This document shows, in pieces, positions 32,074 through 40,908 of a DNA stretch of 48,246 nt. The position numbers were made by a program, and so were the translations under genes. The stretch is from Prevotellaceae bacterium (lineage in GTDB: Bacteria; Bacteroidota; Bacteroidia; Bacteroidales; Bacteroidaceae), in assembly GCA_015256945.1 (NCBI GenBank), contig JABZLB010000019.1, forward strand, positions 1 to 48,246, in the 5' to 3' direction. The notes beneath the pieces are model-generated. The model worked only from the letters and a program-made list of their open reading frames with translations, searched no databases and had not been told where the DNA came from. How positions within the stretch are numbered: position 1 is the first letter of the stretch; each line of letters starts with the position of its first letter.

Positions 32074-33096
32074 ATGGGAATGTTTTCATTTATTCAGGAA
32101 ATAGCAATGGACCTGGGTACCGCCAACACCATTATCATCAGCGGTGATAAGATTGTTGTTGACGAGCCTTCGGTTGTAGCTCTTGACCGCCACACTGGCA
32201 AAATGATTGCCGTAGGCGAAAAAGCCAAAATGATGTATGAGAAAACGCATGACAATATTCGCACTATCCGCCCACTACACGATGGGGTAATTGCCGACTT
32301 TACAGCGTGCGAACAGATGATGCGCGGACTTATTAAGATGGTTCACTCGGGTAGCAGATTCTTCTCTCACTCGTTACGTATGGTAATTGGCGTCCCTTCC
32401 GGCTCGACAGAAGTGGAGCTTCGTGCCGTCCGTGACTCGGCAGAGCATGCCGATGGCCGCGACGTTTATCTTATTTTTGAGCCGATGGCCGCAGCCATAG
32501 GTATAGGAATTGACGTTGAAGCCCCCGAAGGGAATATGATTGTAGACATTGGTGGTGGCTCAACAGAGATTGCAGTGATTTCGCTTGGCGGCATTGTGAG
32601 CAACAATTCCATACGTATTGCAGGTGACGACTTGACGGCAGACATACAGGAATACATGAGTCGTCAGCACAATGTAAAGGTTTCAGAGAGAATGGCTGAG
32701 CGCATAAAGATACACGTTGGCTCCGCTCTTACCGACCTGGGAGAGGAGGCTCCGGAAGACTATATGGTACACGGCCCGAACCGAATTACCGCACTGCCAA
32801 TGGAAGTACCTGTATGTTATCAGGAAATTGCACACTGTATTGACAAGACTGTGGCAAAAATCGAGAACGCTGTACTATCGGCTCTGGAAGCGACACCGCC
32901 AGAATTGTATGCCGATATTGTTAAAAACGGTATTTATCTTACAGGTGGCGGCGCCTTGTTACGCGGACTTGACAAGCGTCTTCAGGATAAAATCAATATT
33001 CCTTTCCATATTGCAGAAGACCCATTACACAGCGTAGTAAGAGGAGCCGGCATCGCACTGAAGAACGTTGACCGCTTTTCTTTCCTGATGCGTTAA
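32074..33096 (+). CDS. mreB: Rod-shape actin homologue MreB
   Basis: MreB forms membrane-bound filaments that guide the elongation machinery. The 340-residue product has the actin-fold signatures: phosphate 1 loop MDLGTANTII, FEPMAAAIGIG, phosphate 2 MIVDIGGGSTEIAVISLGG, and adenosine motif IYLTGGGALLRGLDKRL. The start is set at ATG 32074 (MGMFSFIQEIAMDLG), which matches the family N terminus with its amphipathic MGxF segment. The frame reaches back to 32023, inside the purH 3' end, which is less likely. It is followed by mreC, mreD, mrdA and rodA in the canonical order. Confidence 0.97.
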   Translation: MGMFSFIQEIAMDLGTANTIIISGDKIVVDEPSVVALDRHTGKMIAVGEKAKMMYEKTHDNIRTIRPLHDGVIADFTACEQMMRGLIKMVHSGSRFFSHSLRMVIGVPSGSTEVELRAVRDSAEHADGRDVYLIFEPMAAAIGIGIDVEAPEGNMIVDIGGGSTEIAVISLGGIVSNNSIRIAGDDLTADIQEYMSRQHNVKVSERMAERIKIHVGSALTDLGEEAPEDYMVHGPNRITALPMEVPVCYQEIAHCIDKTVAKIENAVLSALEATPPELYADIVKNGIYLTGGGALLRGLDKRLQDKINIPFHIAEDPLHSVVRGAGIALKNVDRFSFLMR

Positions 33097-33162
33097 TCAT
33101 ATAAGGTGCAAGTTCATGCCTGTTTTGAGAAACGGCAGGACTTGTACCTTTATCATAATACA

Positions 33163-34029
33163 ATGCGGAATCTTCTCGAATTTCTCGCGCGACATAACCA
33201 TTGGTTTCTATTCCTCACTCTCGAGGTGATTTCATTGGTGCTGCTATTTCAGTATAACAGCTACCAGGGATCGGTGTGGTTTTCTACGGCCAATGCCGTA
33301 AACGGGCGTATATTAACATGGAATGCCGAGGTAGAATCGTTTTTCTCACTTTCAAAGGCTAACGAAGAACTTACACAGCGCAACCTGTATCTGGAACAGC
33401 AGGTGCGGGCTTTGACCGACAAAATTGTTGAAACCACACAAGACAGCGGATGGATAAAGCGCGGACAATTGTCGCTTTTGAAAGACTATCGTCTCATTCC
33501 TGCAAAGGTTGTAAGCAATACCCTGAACCGCCACGACAATCTTATCACGATTGATAAAGGATATAACGATGGTGTAAGAAAGGACATGGGGGTAGCCTGT
33601 GGCAATGGTGTTGTTGGCATTGTATATCTTACGTCGTCCCATTATTCTGTCGTTATCCCCGTATTAAATACAGCTTCGAGCATCAGTTGTGCCATTCACG
33701 GCCGCGGATATTTTGGTTATTTGAACTGGACTGGAGGAGATACAAAAACAGCTTATGTGGATGATATTCCACGCCATGCCCATTTTAAGCTGTATGAAAA
33801 TGTGGAGACAAGCGGATACTCGTCGGTGTTTCCTCCTGGCATTCTCATCGGACGCATTCAGCATGTATATAACTCACCCGATGGCGTCTCGTACAGATTG
33901 CAGGTGGTTTTATCGACCGACTTCAGCAGGCTGCGTAATGTTTGTGTAATTGATAATACACCATTAATGGAACGTTTAAATGTTCTGAGAGCCGCACAAG
34001 ACTCATTGAAGCTGAAAGATAAACAGTAA
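33163..34029 (+). CDS. mreC: Rod-shape protein MreC
   Basis: MreC is the periplasmic, single-pass partner of MreB that activates the PBP2-RodA synthase. The chosen start MRNLLEFLARHNHWFLFL (ATG 33163, 288 residues) gives one N-terminal membrane helix at about 14-32. A coiled-coil covers about 65-95 (SKANEELTQRNLYLEQQVRALTDK). Beta-domains follow, with the signature ITIDKGYNDGVRKDMGVACGNGVVGIV and VSRLPPGILIGRI-like FPPGILIGRIQHV. The frame reaches back to 33106, but those 19 codons add no signal. It sits 66 bp after mreB and 61 bp before mreD. Confidence 0.93.
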   Translation: MRNLLEFLARHNHWFLFLTLEVISLVLLFQYNSYQGSVWFSTANAVNGRILTWNAEVESFFSLSKANEELTQRNLYLEQQVRALTDKIVETTQDSGWIKRGQLSLLKDYRLIPAKVVSNTLNRHDNLITIDKGYNDGVRKDMGVACGNGVVGIVYLTSSHYSVVIPVLNTASSISCAIHGRGYFGYLNWTGGDTKTAYVDDIPRHAHFKLYENVETSGYSSVFPPGILIGRIQHVYNSPDGVSYRLQVVLSTDFSRLRNVCVIDNTPLMERLNVLRAAQDSLKLKDKQ

Positions 34030-34090
34030 CGTGGCAAAAAGCATACGGTAAATGCAGGATTATTAAACCTGAAGAGTAAAGGAACAAAAG

Positions 34091-34591
34091 ATGAATGTTG
34101 ATTTTTTTAGACGCTTGTTGCTTTATATTGTGCTCATACTTGCGCAAGTATTAGTGCTTAATCATATCCATCTTTTTGGCTATGCAACACCACTGCTCTA
34201 CATTTATTTTGTGATAAGCTTTCGTCGTAATTACCCCAAATGGGCCATATTACTATGGAGTTTCATGCTTGGACTAACTGTTGATGGCTTTTCCAACACA
34301 CCAGGTGTGGCGGCTTCGGCCATGACTTTCGTTGGTTTAATTCAGCCTTACTTACTGGAACTGTTCATGCAACGCGACAGTGAAGACGACTTTCAGCCTT
34401 CTATCCGAACGATGGGACTGGCTAGCTATACTTATTTTTCGATGTGGCTTACCTTAATTTATTGTGGAATTTTCTTCACTGTGGAAACATTTACCTTCTT
34501 CAATTGGCTGCAATGGATACTGAATATTGTAGCAAGCACAATCATTTCATTGCTGCTTATAGTTGTGATTGATAACTTAAGAAGGAAATAA
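34091..34591 (+). CDS. mreD: Rod-shape protein MreD
   Basis: The 166-residue inner-membrane protein has five hydrophobic helices, including LLLYIVLILAQVLVLNHIHLF (9-29) and WAILLWSFMLGLTVDGFSNTPG (about 50-72). The latter carries the conserved GLxxD motif at the end of a helix. MreD works with MreC in the elongasome. It is placed between mreC and mrdA, and its short, low-similarity sequence is typical of the family; the assignment relies on both motif and position. Confidence 0.9.
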   Translation: MNVDFFRRLLLYIVLILAQVLVLNHIHLFGYATPLLYIYFVISFRRNYPKWAILLWSFMLGLTVDGFSNTPGVAASAMTFVGLIQPYLLELFMQRDSEDDFQPSIRTMGLASYTYFSMWLTLIYCGIFFTVETFTFFNWLQWILNIVASTIISLLLIVVIDNLRRK

Positions 34592-34647
34592 TACAACAGG
34601 ATAAGGCGCACATAGAATAGTATAAGACATTTAGTTATCTCATAAGA

Positions 34648-36498
34648 ATGAAGAATTTCAATCTTGAAAACAGGAAATTCGTTATTGGAGGTGTAGCCGT
34701 TTTCATTGTAACGGTATACATCATACGGCTTTTCACGCTTCAGGTTATGAGTGACGATTACCGGAAGAGTGCCGATTCGAATGCTTTTTTAAAGCGTATT
34801 GAATACCCCAGTCGGGGCGTAATACGCGACCGTAACGGCAAACTTCTCGTGTATAACCAGCCTTCTTACGACATCATGGTGGTGATGAATGAGGAAAAAG
34901 GACACCTTGATACGCTCGATTTCTGTCAGACTCTGGGTATTACCAAAGACTATTTTATCAAACGTATGAACGACATAAAGGATCCTTCCAAGAATCCTGG
35001 TTACTCCCGCTTTACGCAACAGCTGTTCATGACGCAAATAGACGACAAGAATTTCAGTGTGTTTCGTGAAAAGATGTTTCGCTTTCCCGGCTTTTATATG
35101 CAGAAAAGGACAATACGTCAATACCTGTATCCCTATGCTGCACACGTGTTGGGGGAAGTGGCTGAGGTTTCACAGAGCGACATTGATGAGGATGAATATT
35201 ACCAGCCTGGCGACTATATCGGAAAGCTTGGCGTTGAAAGGAGTTATGAAAAATATCTGCGAGGTGAGAAAGGTGTACAAATTCTGCTACGCGATGCCCA
35301 TGGCAGGATTCAGGGGAAATATCAGAATGGACGCTACGATCGCAGGCCCAAACCCGGACATAACCTCACATTGGGCATAGATATTCGTTTACAGGCTCTT
35401 GGCGAAAAGATGTTAGAAGGAAAAATTGGCTCTATTGTCGCCATAGATCCACAAACAGGACAAATACTATGTATGGTGTCGTCGCCCACATACGACCCCC
35501 GTTTGCTCGAAGGAAGCAATAGAAGCAAGTATCACAAAGTGTTGTCACGCAATATCTGGAAGCCTTTATTAAACCGGTCGATTATGGGACAATATCCTCC
35601 GGGTTCAACCTTTAAGACATCACAAGGACTTACATTCCTCACAGAAGGTATTATTACACCGGGTACCCAATTCGCTTGTCATCGCGGCTTTTACTTTCGT
35701 GGTTTGCACGTCGGATGCCACAGTCACGCGTCGCCTTTAAGCTTAGTTCCTGCCATCAGTACTTCGTGTAATGCTTTCTTCTGTTGGGGTCTTTATTATA
35801 TGTTAAGCAATAGAAGAAAATACAAAAACGTAGATGTTGCCATGGATACCTGGCGTAATTACATGGTTAGCATGGGTTTTGGATATAAGCTTGGCGTTGA
35901 CCTTCCAGGCGAAAAGCGCGGTTTGATACCCAATGCAAGCTTTTACGACAAGGCGTATAAAGGCTCATGGAACGGGCTTACCGTTATCAGTATCGGTATC
36001 GGGCAAGGCGAAGTAAACCTTACACCGTTACAAATCGCGAACCTTGGTGCAACCATTGCCAACAGAGGATACTATTATATTCCACATGTTGTAAAGCACA
36101 TTCAGGGTGCCAACATCGATACGATGTACTACCGGCGCCATTATACCATGGCAAGCAGGCGGGCATACAACTACATTGTAGCAGGTATGCGATCGTCAGC
36201 TTTAATTGGAACGTGCAAGCATTTCAGAAATTTTGATTTCCCAATATGTGGCAAAACAGGTACCGCACAGAACCGGGGACAGGACCATTCTGTCTTTATG
36301 GGATTTGCTCCAATGGACAATCCCAGGATTGCCATTGCAGTTTATGTTGAGAATGGCGGTTTTGGTGCCGACTTTGCAGTGCCTATTGCCGGCGTATTAT
36401 TTGAACAATATATAAAAGGAAAGCTCTCTCCTGCCAGAACTCGTGAGGCAGAACAGTTGCAGAATAGAAGAATAGCGTATGGAGCAAGAAATCGATAA
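34648..36498 (+). CDS. mrdA: Penicillin-binding protein 2 (elongasome transpeptidase)
   Basis: PBP2 cross-links peptidoglycan during lateral growth together with RodA. The 616-residue protein has an N-terminal membrane helix (about 12-32) and a pedestal or dimerisation domain (about 45-230) that includes YPSRGVIRDRNGKLL and AHVLGEVAEVS. The transpeptidase domain runs from about 245 to 590. Catalytic motifs are complete: S320-T-F-K323, S373-C-N375 and K536-T-G-T539. Its 3' end overlaps the rodA start by 20 bp, which suggests translational coupling. No oddity is seen. Confidence 0.96.
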   Translation: MKNFNLENRKFVIGGVAVFIVTVYIIRLFTLQVMSDDYRKSADSNAFLKRIEYPSRGVIRDRNGKLLVYNQPSYDIMVVMNEEKGHLDTLDFCQTLGITKDYFIKRMNDIKDPSKNPGYSRFTQQLFMTQIDDKNFSVFREKMFRFPGFYMQKRTIRQYLYPYAAHVLGEVAEVSQSDIDEDEYYQPGDYIGKLGVERSYEKYLRGEKGVQILLRDAHGRIQGKYQNGRYDRRPKPGHNLTLGIDIRLQALGEKMLEGKIGSIVAIDPQTGQILCMVSSPTYDPRLLEGSNRSKYHKVLSRNIWKPLLNRSIMGQYPPGSTFKTSQGLTFLTEGIITPGTQFACHRGFYFRGLHVGCHSHASPLSLVPAISTSCNAFFCWGLYYMLSNRRKYKNVDVAMDTWRNYMVSMGFGYKLGVDLPGEKRGLIPNASFYDKAYKGSWNGLTVISIGIGQGEVNLTPLQIANLGATIANRGYYYIPHVVKHIQGANIDTMYYRRHYTMASRRAYNYIVAGMRSSALIGTCKHFRNFDFPICGKTGTAQNRGQDHSVFMGFAPMDNPRIAIAVYVENGGFGADFAVPIAGVLFEQYIKGKLSPARTREAEQLQNRRIAYGARNR

Positions 36499-37948
36499 GC
36501 AGCCTGGAGTATTACGTAATCTCGACTGGTGGACGATCAGCATCTATCTGGCTTTACTTATATTTGGCTGGATAAGTGTGTGCGGAGCGAGCTATACTTA
36601 CGGCGAAACCGACATATTTAGCTTAAGTACACGTTCAGGTATGCAAATTATCTGGATTGGCACTTCGCTGGCTTTAGGGTTTGTGTTGCTGATGCTCGAC
36701 GACCGCTTTTACGATACCTTTGCCTACGTTATATACGCTGCACTGATGCTCTTGCTTTTCATAACTATTTTCAATCCTCATGAAATCAAGGGTTCGAGGT
36801 CGTGGCTTGTACTTGGCCCTCTACGCTTACAGCCTGCCGAATTTGCCAAATTCGCTACTGCCTTAGCCGTTGCAAAACTGATGAGCACGTATGGATTTAC
36901 GATGTCTAACATCAAACACATGATGGCAGCAGTGGCTATTATATTCCTTCCTATTCTTTTAATTGTAGGACAGCGCGAAACAGGTTCGGCACTTGTATAT
37001 CTGGCTTTCTTCCTGATGCTGTACAGAGAGGGTATGCCTGGCAGCATACTTTTCACAGGAGTAGCCATGATTATCTACTTCGTTGTGGGCATAAAGTATG
37101 AACAAGTGCTACTATGGGACGATGCTACATCGGTTGGAAAGTTTGTCGTTCTGATGTTAGTGCAACTATTTTCCATGGGAATGGTTTACACTTATATTCA
37201 TGATAAGGCAAAAGCATTGCGTATAACGGGTATCTGTATGGGAATAACGCTGCTGGCATTACTGTTTTCCGTCTACGTCAAACACTTTGATATTGTTTGG
37301 GTACAGCTTATGATATGCGTGGGATTAATAGGGTATCTGGTATATCAGGGGTTGTCAACGCGGTTCTCCAATTACCTGATGATTGCCCTTTTCTCCATTG
37401 GTTCTATTATCTTTTTTTACAGTGCCGACTACGTTCTAAATGATGTAATGGAGCCTCATCAGCGTGTCCGAATCAACGTTCTGTTAGGATTAGACGAAGA
37501 TCCTACTGGTGCAGGCTATAATGTACATCAAAGTGAAATTGCCATTGGCTCGGGAGGTCTCCAGGGTAAAGGCTTTCTCAATGGAACTCAAACTAAGTTA
37601 AAGTTCGTCCCTGAGCAAGATACCGACTTCATTTTTTGCACCGTAGGCGAAGAAGAAGGGTTTGTTGGTTCAGCCTGTGTGCTGTTGTTATTTCTTGCTT
37701 TAATACTCAGGCTCATTCATTTAGCCGAGCGGCAGCCTTTTAAATTTTCACGAATATACGGCTATTGCGTAGTAAGCATATTTCTTTTCCACCTGTTTAT
37801 TAATGTAGGAATGGTATTAGGACTGACGCCCGTTATCGGTATCCCGTTGCCTTTCTTCAGCTATGGAGGATCTTCACTATGGGGATTCACCATACTTCTC
37901 TTCATATTCCTGCGCATTGATGCAGGCAGAAATTTGATCCGAAGCTAA
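36479..37948 (+). CDS. rodA: Peptidoglycan glycosyltransferase RodA
   Basis: RodA is the SEDS-family polymerase that makes glycan strands from lipid II at the inner membrane, paired with PBP2. The 489-residue product has about ten to twelve helices. SEDS signatures are SRSWLVLGPLRLQPAEFAKF (around 102-122), VGQRETGSALVY with the catalytic-region aspartate position occupied by the ET pair, EQDTDFIFCTVGEEEGFVGS (about 375-395), and the C-terminal TPVIGIPLPFFSYGGSS. It is longer than typical RodA (about 370-420) because of extra helices near 215-300, a common Bacteroidetes variant. It is the last gene of the operon. I see only weak hairpins in the 54 bp to gldH. Confidence 0.95.
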   Translation: MEQEIDKQPGVLRNLDWWTISIYLALLIFGWISVCGASYTYGETDIFSLSTRSGMQIIWIGTSLALGFVLLMLDDRFYDTFAYVIYAALMLLLFITIFNPHEIKGSRSWLVLGPLRLQPAEFAKFATALAVAKLMSTYGFTMSNIKHMMAAVAIIFLPILLIVGQRETGSALVYLAFFLMLYREGMPGSILFTGVAMIIYFVVGIKYEQVLLWDDATSVGKFVVLMLVQLFSMGMVYTYIHDKAKALRITGICMGITLLALLFSVYVKHFDIVWVQLMICVGLIGYLVYQGLSTRFSNYLMIALFSIGSIIFFYSADYVLNDVMEPHQRVRINVLLGLDEDPTGAGYNVHQSEIAIGSGGLQGKGFLNGTQTKLKFVPEQDTDFIFCTVGEEEGFVGSACVLLLFLALILRLIHLAERQPFKFSRIYGYCVVSIFLFHLFINVGMVLGLTPVIGIPLPFFSYGGSSLWGFTILLFIFLRIDAGRNLIRS

Positions 37949-38002
37949 AAACACAGAGGCTTCGACCTCATAAATATTTAAGAAAAATATCGGAATAAGC
38001 CC

Positions 38003-38470
38003 CTAATGCAGCAGGCTAACCTCTATTCCCACATCAGAAACACCTGGGATAATTTCGCATTTCATATCATGCCTGACACATATATGCAGCGAGTCACCGG
38101 CCTTAAGTGCCATTTCTGAAATACGAAAGTGATATTGAAAACTTCCTATCCCCTGCCCTTTTATTTTTCCTTTGTCCGACATTAAGCTGCAATTCAGCGT
38201 ATCAACATGTGTATATCTGCCAGGAAAAACCATTTGTTCAACAATAAGCGAAAGGCTGATAAACGGGTAACGACTGTTTATTCTCAAACCCAAATCGGTA
38301 GCATAACGTCCGCCTTTCGCCAGTTTAGGTACATTAAACTTTAGGGTATCTACCTTCTCCCACCCCGTTACTGGAGTGTGATTATAATGATCATAAACCT
38401 TGTTTCCTGTGCACGAAACTACAAAGGAAACAAGGATTATACACAAACAACATAGCCATTTTAGCTTCAT
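38003..38470 (-). CDS. gldH: Gliding-motility-type lipoprotein GldH
   Basis: The 155-residue product has a signal peptide with lipobox FVVSC (lipidated Cys20). The mature part has the family pattern KVYDHYNHTPVTGWEKVDTLKFNVP near the start, and YPFISLSLIVEQ and IGSFQYHFRISEMALKAGDSLHICVRHDM further on. GldH is needed for gliding in Flavobacterium, but homologues are retained by non-gliding Bacteroidales, where the role is unknown. It is the last gene of a minus-strand operon metF-holB-ricT-gldH, 16 bp after ricT. Confidence 0.9.
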   Translation of the reverse strand: MKLKWLCCLCIILVSFVVSCTGNKVYDHYNHTPVTGWEKVDTLKFNVPKLAKGGRYATDLGLRINSRYPFISLSLIVEQMVFPGRYTHVDTLNCSLMSDKGKIKGQGIGSFQYHFRISEMALKAGDSLHICVRHDMKCEIIPGVSDVGIEVSLLH

Positions 38471-38486
38471 TTTTGCTTACCAATCA

Positions 38487-39731
38487 TTATTTTTCATCAT
38501 CTTTACGCACAACTGGTATTGTCTGGCCCTGTGTGTTATTACCAGATTGCTTTCCTTCCACATTCCTATCCTGCCGGCTCTGTCGCAGGGAGCGATTCTG
38601 ACGGCGGTTTTCTTCTCCCTTTCCTTCGTCCCTACGACGGTCTCTGCGTTGTGTTTTCTTCTTCTTACGAGCCTTATCAAACCTGCTTACATCGGTATCA
38701 GCAAGTAAGTCTACCGGTTTCTTCTCTTCCTTTACAGTGCCATCAGGATGCAACGACTGAGGCTTTTCGCCCCGCTTATTCATTGCAATGACCTCACGTG
38801 CGCGGGCTGCTGTTATTGTTTCTATATTGGCAGCCAGATTCTTATCTGTTGAATAGCTGCACATACCAGCCAATATATCACTCTTAAACAGATAGTATTC
38901 GCCGTCCTGTGTTTCCAATACTACGTCTTTATGAGGCAAACGACGGCTGGCCTCCATATAGTCGTCAACTTCATAATTCAGGCAACACTTCAGCTTTGCA
39001 CACATGCCTGCCAGCTTCTGTGGGTTTAAAGAGATGTCCTGTATGCGCGCAGCATTTGTTGAAACACTTGAGAAACTCTTCATCCATGTGGCACAACAAA
39101 GCTCTCTTCCGCACGGTCCCGTACCACCAATACGTCCTGCTTCCTGACGTGCACCAATCTGTTTCATCTCAATGCGCACATGGAACGTATCGGCCAGCAC
39201 CTTAATTAGCTGGCGAAAATCGACGCGCTCATCAGCAATATAGTAGAAAATGGCCTTGTTTCCATCCCCCTGATACTCAACGTCACCGATTTTCATCTGC
39301 AGGTTTAAGTCTTTTGCAATCTGCCGGCTCTGTATCATTGTCCCATGCTCACGGCTCTTAGCCTCACGATATTTTTCCATATCAACGGGCTTTGCCAACC
39401 GATAAACACGCTTAATATCATCGGCCGACTTAAGATTTGCCTTCTTAATCTGCAAATTTACAAGTCGTCCTGTCAGCGTCACCACCCCAATATCGTGCCC
39501 GGGATTAGCCTCAACGGCTACCACGTCACCCTTTTGAAGATCAAGGTTGTTTACATTATGATAATATGCCTTGCGCGTATTTTTAAATTGAACCTCCACT
39601 AAATCGGTAGACTCTGCATTGCCAGGCACATCCGCCAACCAGTCATAGGTATTGAGTTGCTTATCTTGTCGGCCTACGCCTGCATGACATAGTCCGCGAT
39701 CACAGCCCGTACATAAATTACAATTTTTCAT
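38487..39731 (-). CDS. ricT: RicT/YaaT-like PSP1-domain iron-sulfur protein
   Basis: The 414-residue protein has a cysteine-rich N terminus (Cys4, Cys7, Cys10, Cys15) not typical of Bacillus YaaT. The PSP1 core spans about 40-260: LVEVQFKNTRKAYYHNV, GDVVAVEANPGHDIGVVTLTG, IFYYIADERVDFRQLIKVLAD. Two cysteine clusters, GPCGRELCCATW and CAKLKCCLNY, match the Fe-S-binding cysteines of RicT. A basic, Arg/Lys/Gln-rich tail covers about 335-414. In Bacillus, RicT acts with RicA and RicF in RNA processing and phosphorelay control; the role here is unknown. It lies 31 bp after holB, as yaaT lies near holB in Firmicutes. Confidence 0.92.
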   Translation of the reverse strand: MKNCNLCTGCDRGLCHAGVGRQDKQLNTYDWLADVPGNAESTDLVEVQFKNTRKAYYHNVNNLDLQKGDVVAVEANPGHDIGVVTLTGRLVNLQIKKANLKSADDIKRVYRLAKPVDMEKYREAKSREHGTMIQSRQIAKDLNLQMKIGDVEYQGDGNKAIFYYIADERVDFRQLIKVLADTFHVRIEMKQIGARQEAGRIGGTGPCGRELCCATWMKSFSSVSTNAARIQDISLNPQKLAGMCAKLKCCLNYEVDDYMEASRRLPHKDVVLETQDGEYYLFKSDILAGMCSYSTDKNLAANIETITAARAREVIAMNKRGEKPQSLHPDGTVKEEKKPVDLLADTDVSRFDKARKKKKTQRRDRRRDEGKGEENRRQNRSLRQSRQDRNVEGKQSGNNTQGQTIPVVRKDDEK

Positions 39732-39762
39732 ATTTTGTTTTATCCTTTTCTCATTATCATGT

Positions 39763-40908
39763 TCACCGCCTCAGGTAGACAGCCATCTCCAGGGCAAGAT
39801 TAAAGAACTGAATTTTGCCATTTGCATTCTGACCAATATCACGAATAACGAGCTGTAAGCGTTCAGAAATATCAATAACATTACGTTCATTGATGAAACG
39901 TGCAAAGTTTTGGGCAAACTTTTCTTCTTCACCCGACATATAACACAACTCTGATTGTCGAAAATTATAAACGAAATTTTCGCGTATCATGCGCAGGAAA
40001 TATGTCAGCATACGCAATTGTTTTTCTCGTCCGAAAGCCGAAACATTCTCGCTCCAGTGCTTTAATCCCTTCACATCGTGCATATAAGCTTTACGCATCA
40101 GTATGACAAAGAGGTCGAAGAACTGGTTGTCTTCGTTGCCAGCATCCAGCGATTCGAGTGCTTTCAGCCAATTACCTCCCGCCGACCGTGCTATACGACG
40201 TGCATCAACAGCTTCAATACCCCGACTCTCCACAAGAGTTTGCTCTATATCTTCATCGCTTATGCGTCGCACATCAAAACGCTGAACACGACTCCTTATC
40301 GTTTCAAGCAGTTGCCCGGGTGCTTCACTGACTAACAGAAATACCGTTTTTTGCGGTGGCTCTTCCAAAAGTTTAAGCAACTTATTCGAGCATTCCACAT
40401 TCATTCGTTCGGCTAACCAGATTACACTTACCTTATATCCGCCCATGCTCGACTTCATGTTGAGCTTGTGTGACAGCAAGTCACTCTCAGCCTCAAAGAT
40501 GGCCGACTGCTGATTTTCTGCTCCCATGAGTGTCATCCACCGGTTCATTGTAAAATAAGCTCCGCCCTTAAGCAGCTGACGCCATTCAGCAGCAAAGTCG
40601 TCACTTGTCACTTTTCTATCGGCACTACTGCCCCTGGGCTTTATAACCGGATATGAAAAGTGAAGATCGGGATGTTCAAATTTACGCAGCATAGCTTCGG
40701 CATTGATTACCGCAGCCTCGCTGCTGAGCAAGCTCTTCCCCTCATACCGTTCACCAAGCAGGTAAGAAGCAAATGCAAGTGCAAGCGCAAACTTACCACT
40801 TCCCTCAGGTCCTGTAAACAGCAAGGCATGAGGAACGCGATGCTCATCTACAAGCTGGAGAAGCCGTTCGCGGGCTTCATGCTGTCCTATAACGTTGGCA
40901 AACTGCAT
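39763..40908 (-). CDS. holB: DNA polymerase III delta' subunit
   Basis: Delta' is part of the clamp loader that opens and places the sliding clamp at the replication fork. The 381-residue protein has the clamp-loader layout: VIGQHEARERLLQL, Walker-A-like GPEGSGKFALA (33-43), a sensor region VIWLAERMNVECSNKLLKLLEEPPQKTVFLL, and the RSRVQRF segment in the place of the SRC motif. The zinc-binding cysteines of dnaX and classical holB are missing. A longer helical C terminus (about 230-381) would be the collar domain. Its start codon abuts the metF stop codon (40908/40909), so the two genes are co-transcribed. Confidence 0.9.
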   Translation of the reverse strand: MQFANVIGQHEARERLLQLVDEHRVPHALLFTGPEGSGKFALALAFASYLLGERYEGKSLLSSEAAVINAEAMLRKFEHPDLHFSYPVIKPRGSSADRKVTSDDFAAEWRQLLKGGAYFTMNRWMTLMGAENQQSAIFEAESDLLSHKLNMKSSMGGYKVSVIWLAERMNVECSNKLLKLLEEPPQKTVFLLVSEAPGQLLETIRSRVQRFDVRRISDEDIEQTLVESRGIEAVDARRIARSAGGNWLKALESLDAGNEDNQFFDLFVILMRKAYMHDVKGLKHWSENVSAFGREKQLRMLTYFLRMIRENFVYNFRQSELCYMSGEEEKFAQNFARFINERNVIDISERLQLVIRDIGQNANGKIQFFNLALEMAVYLRR

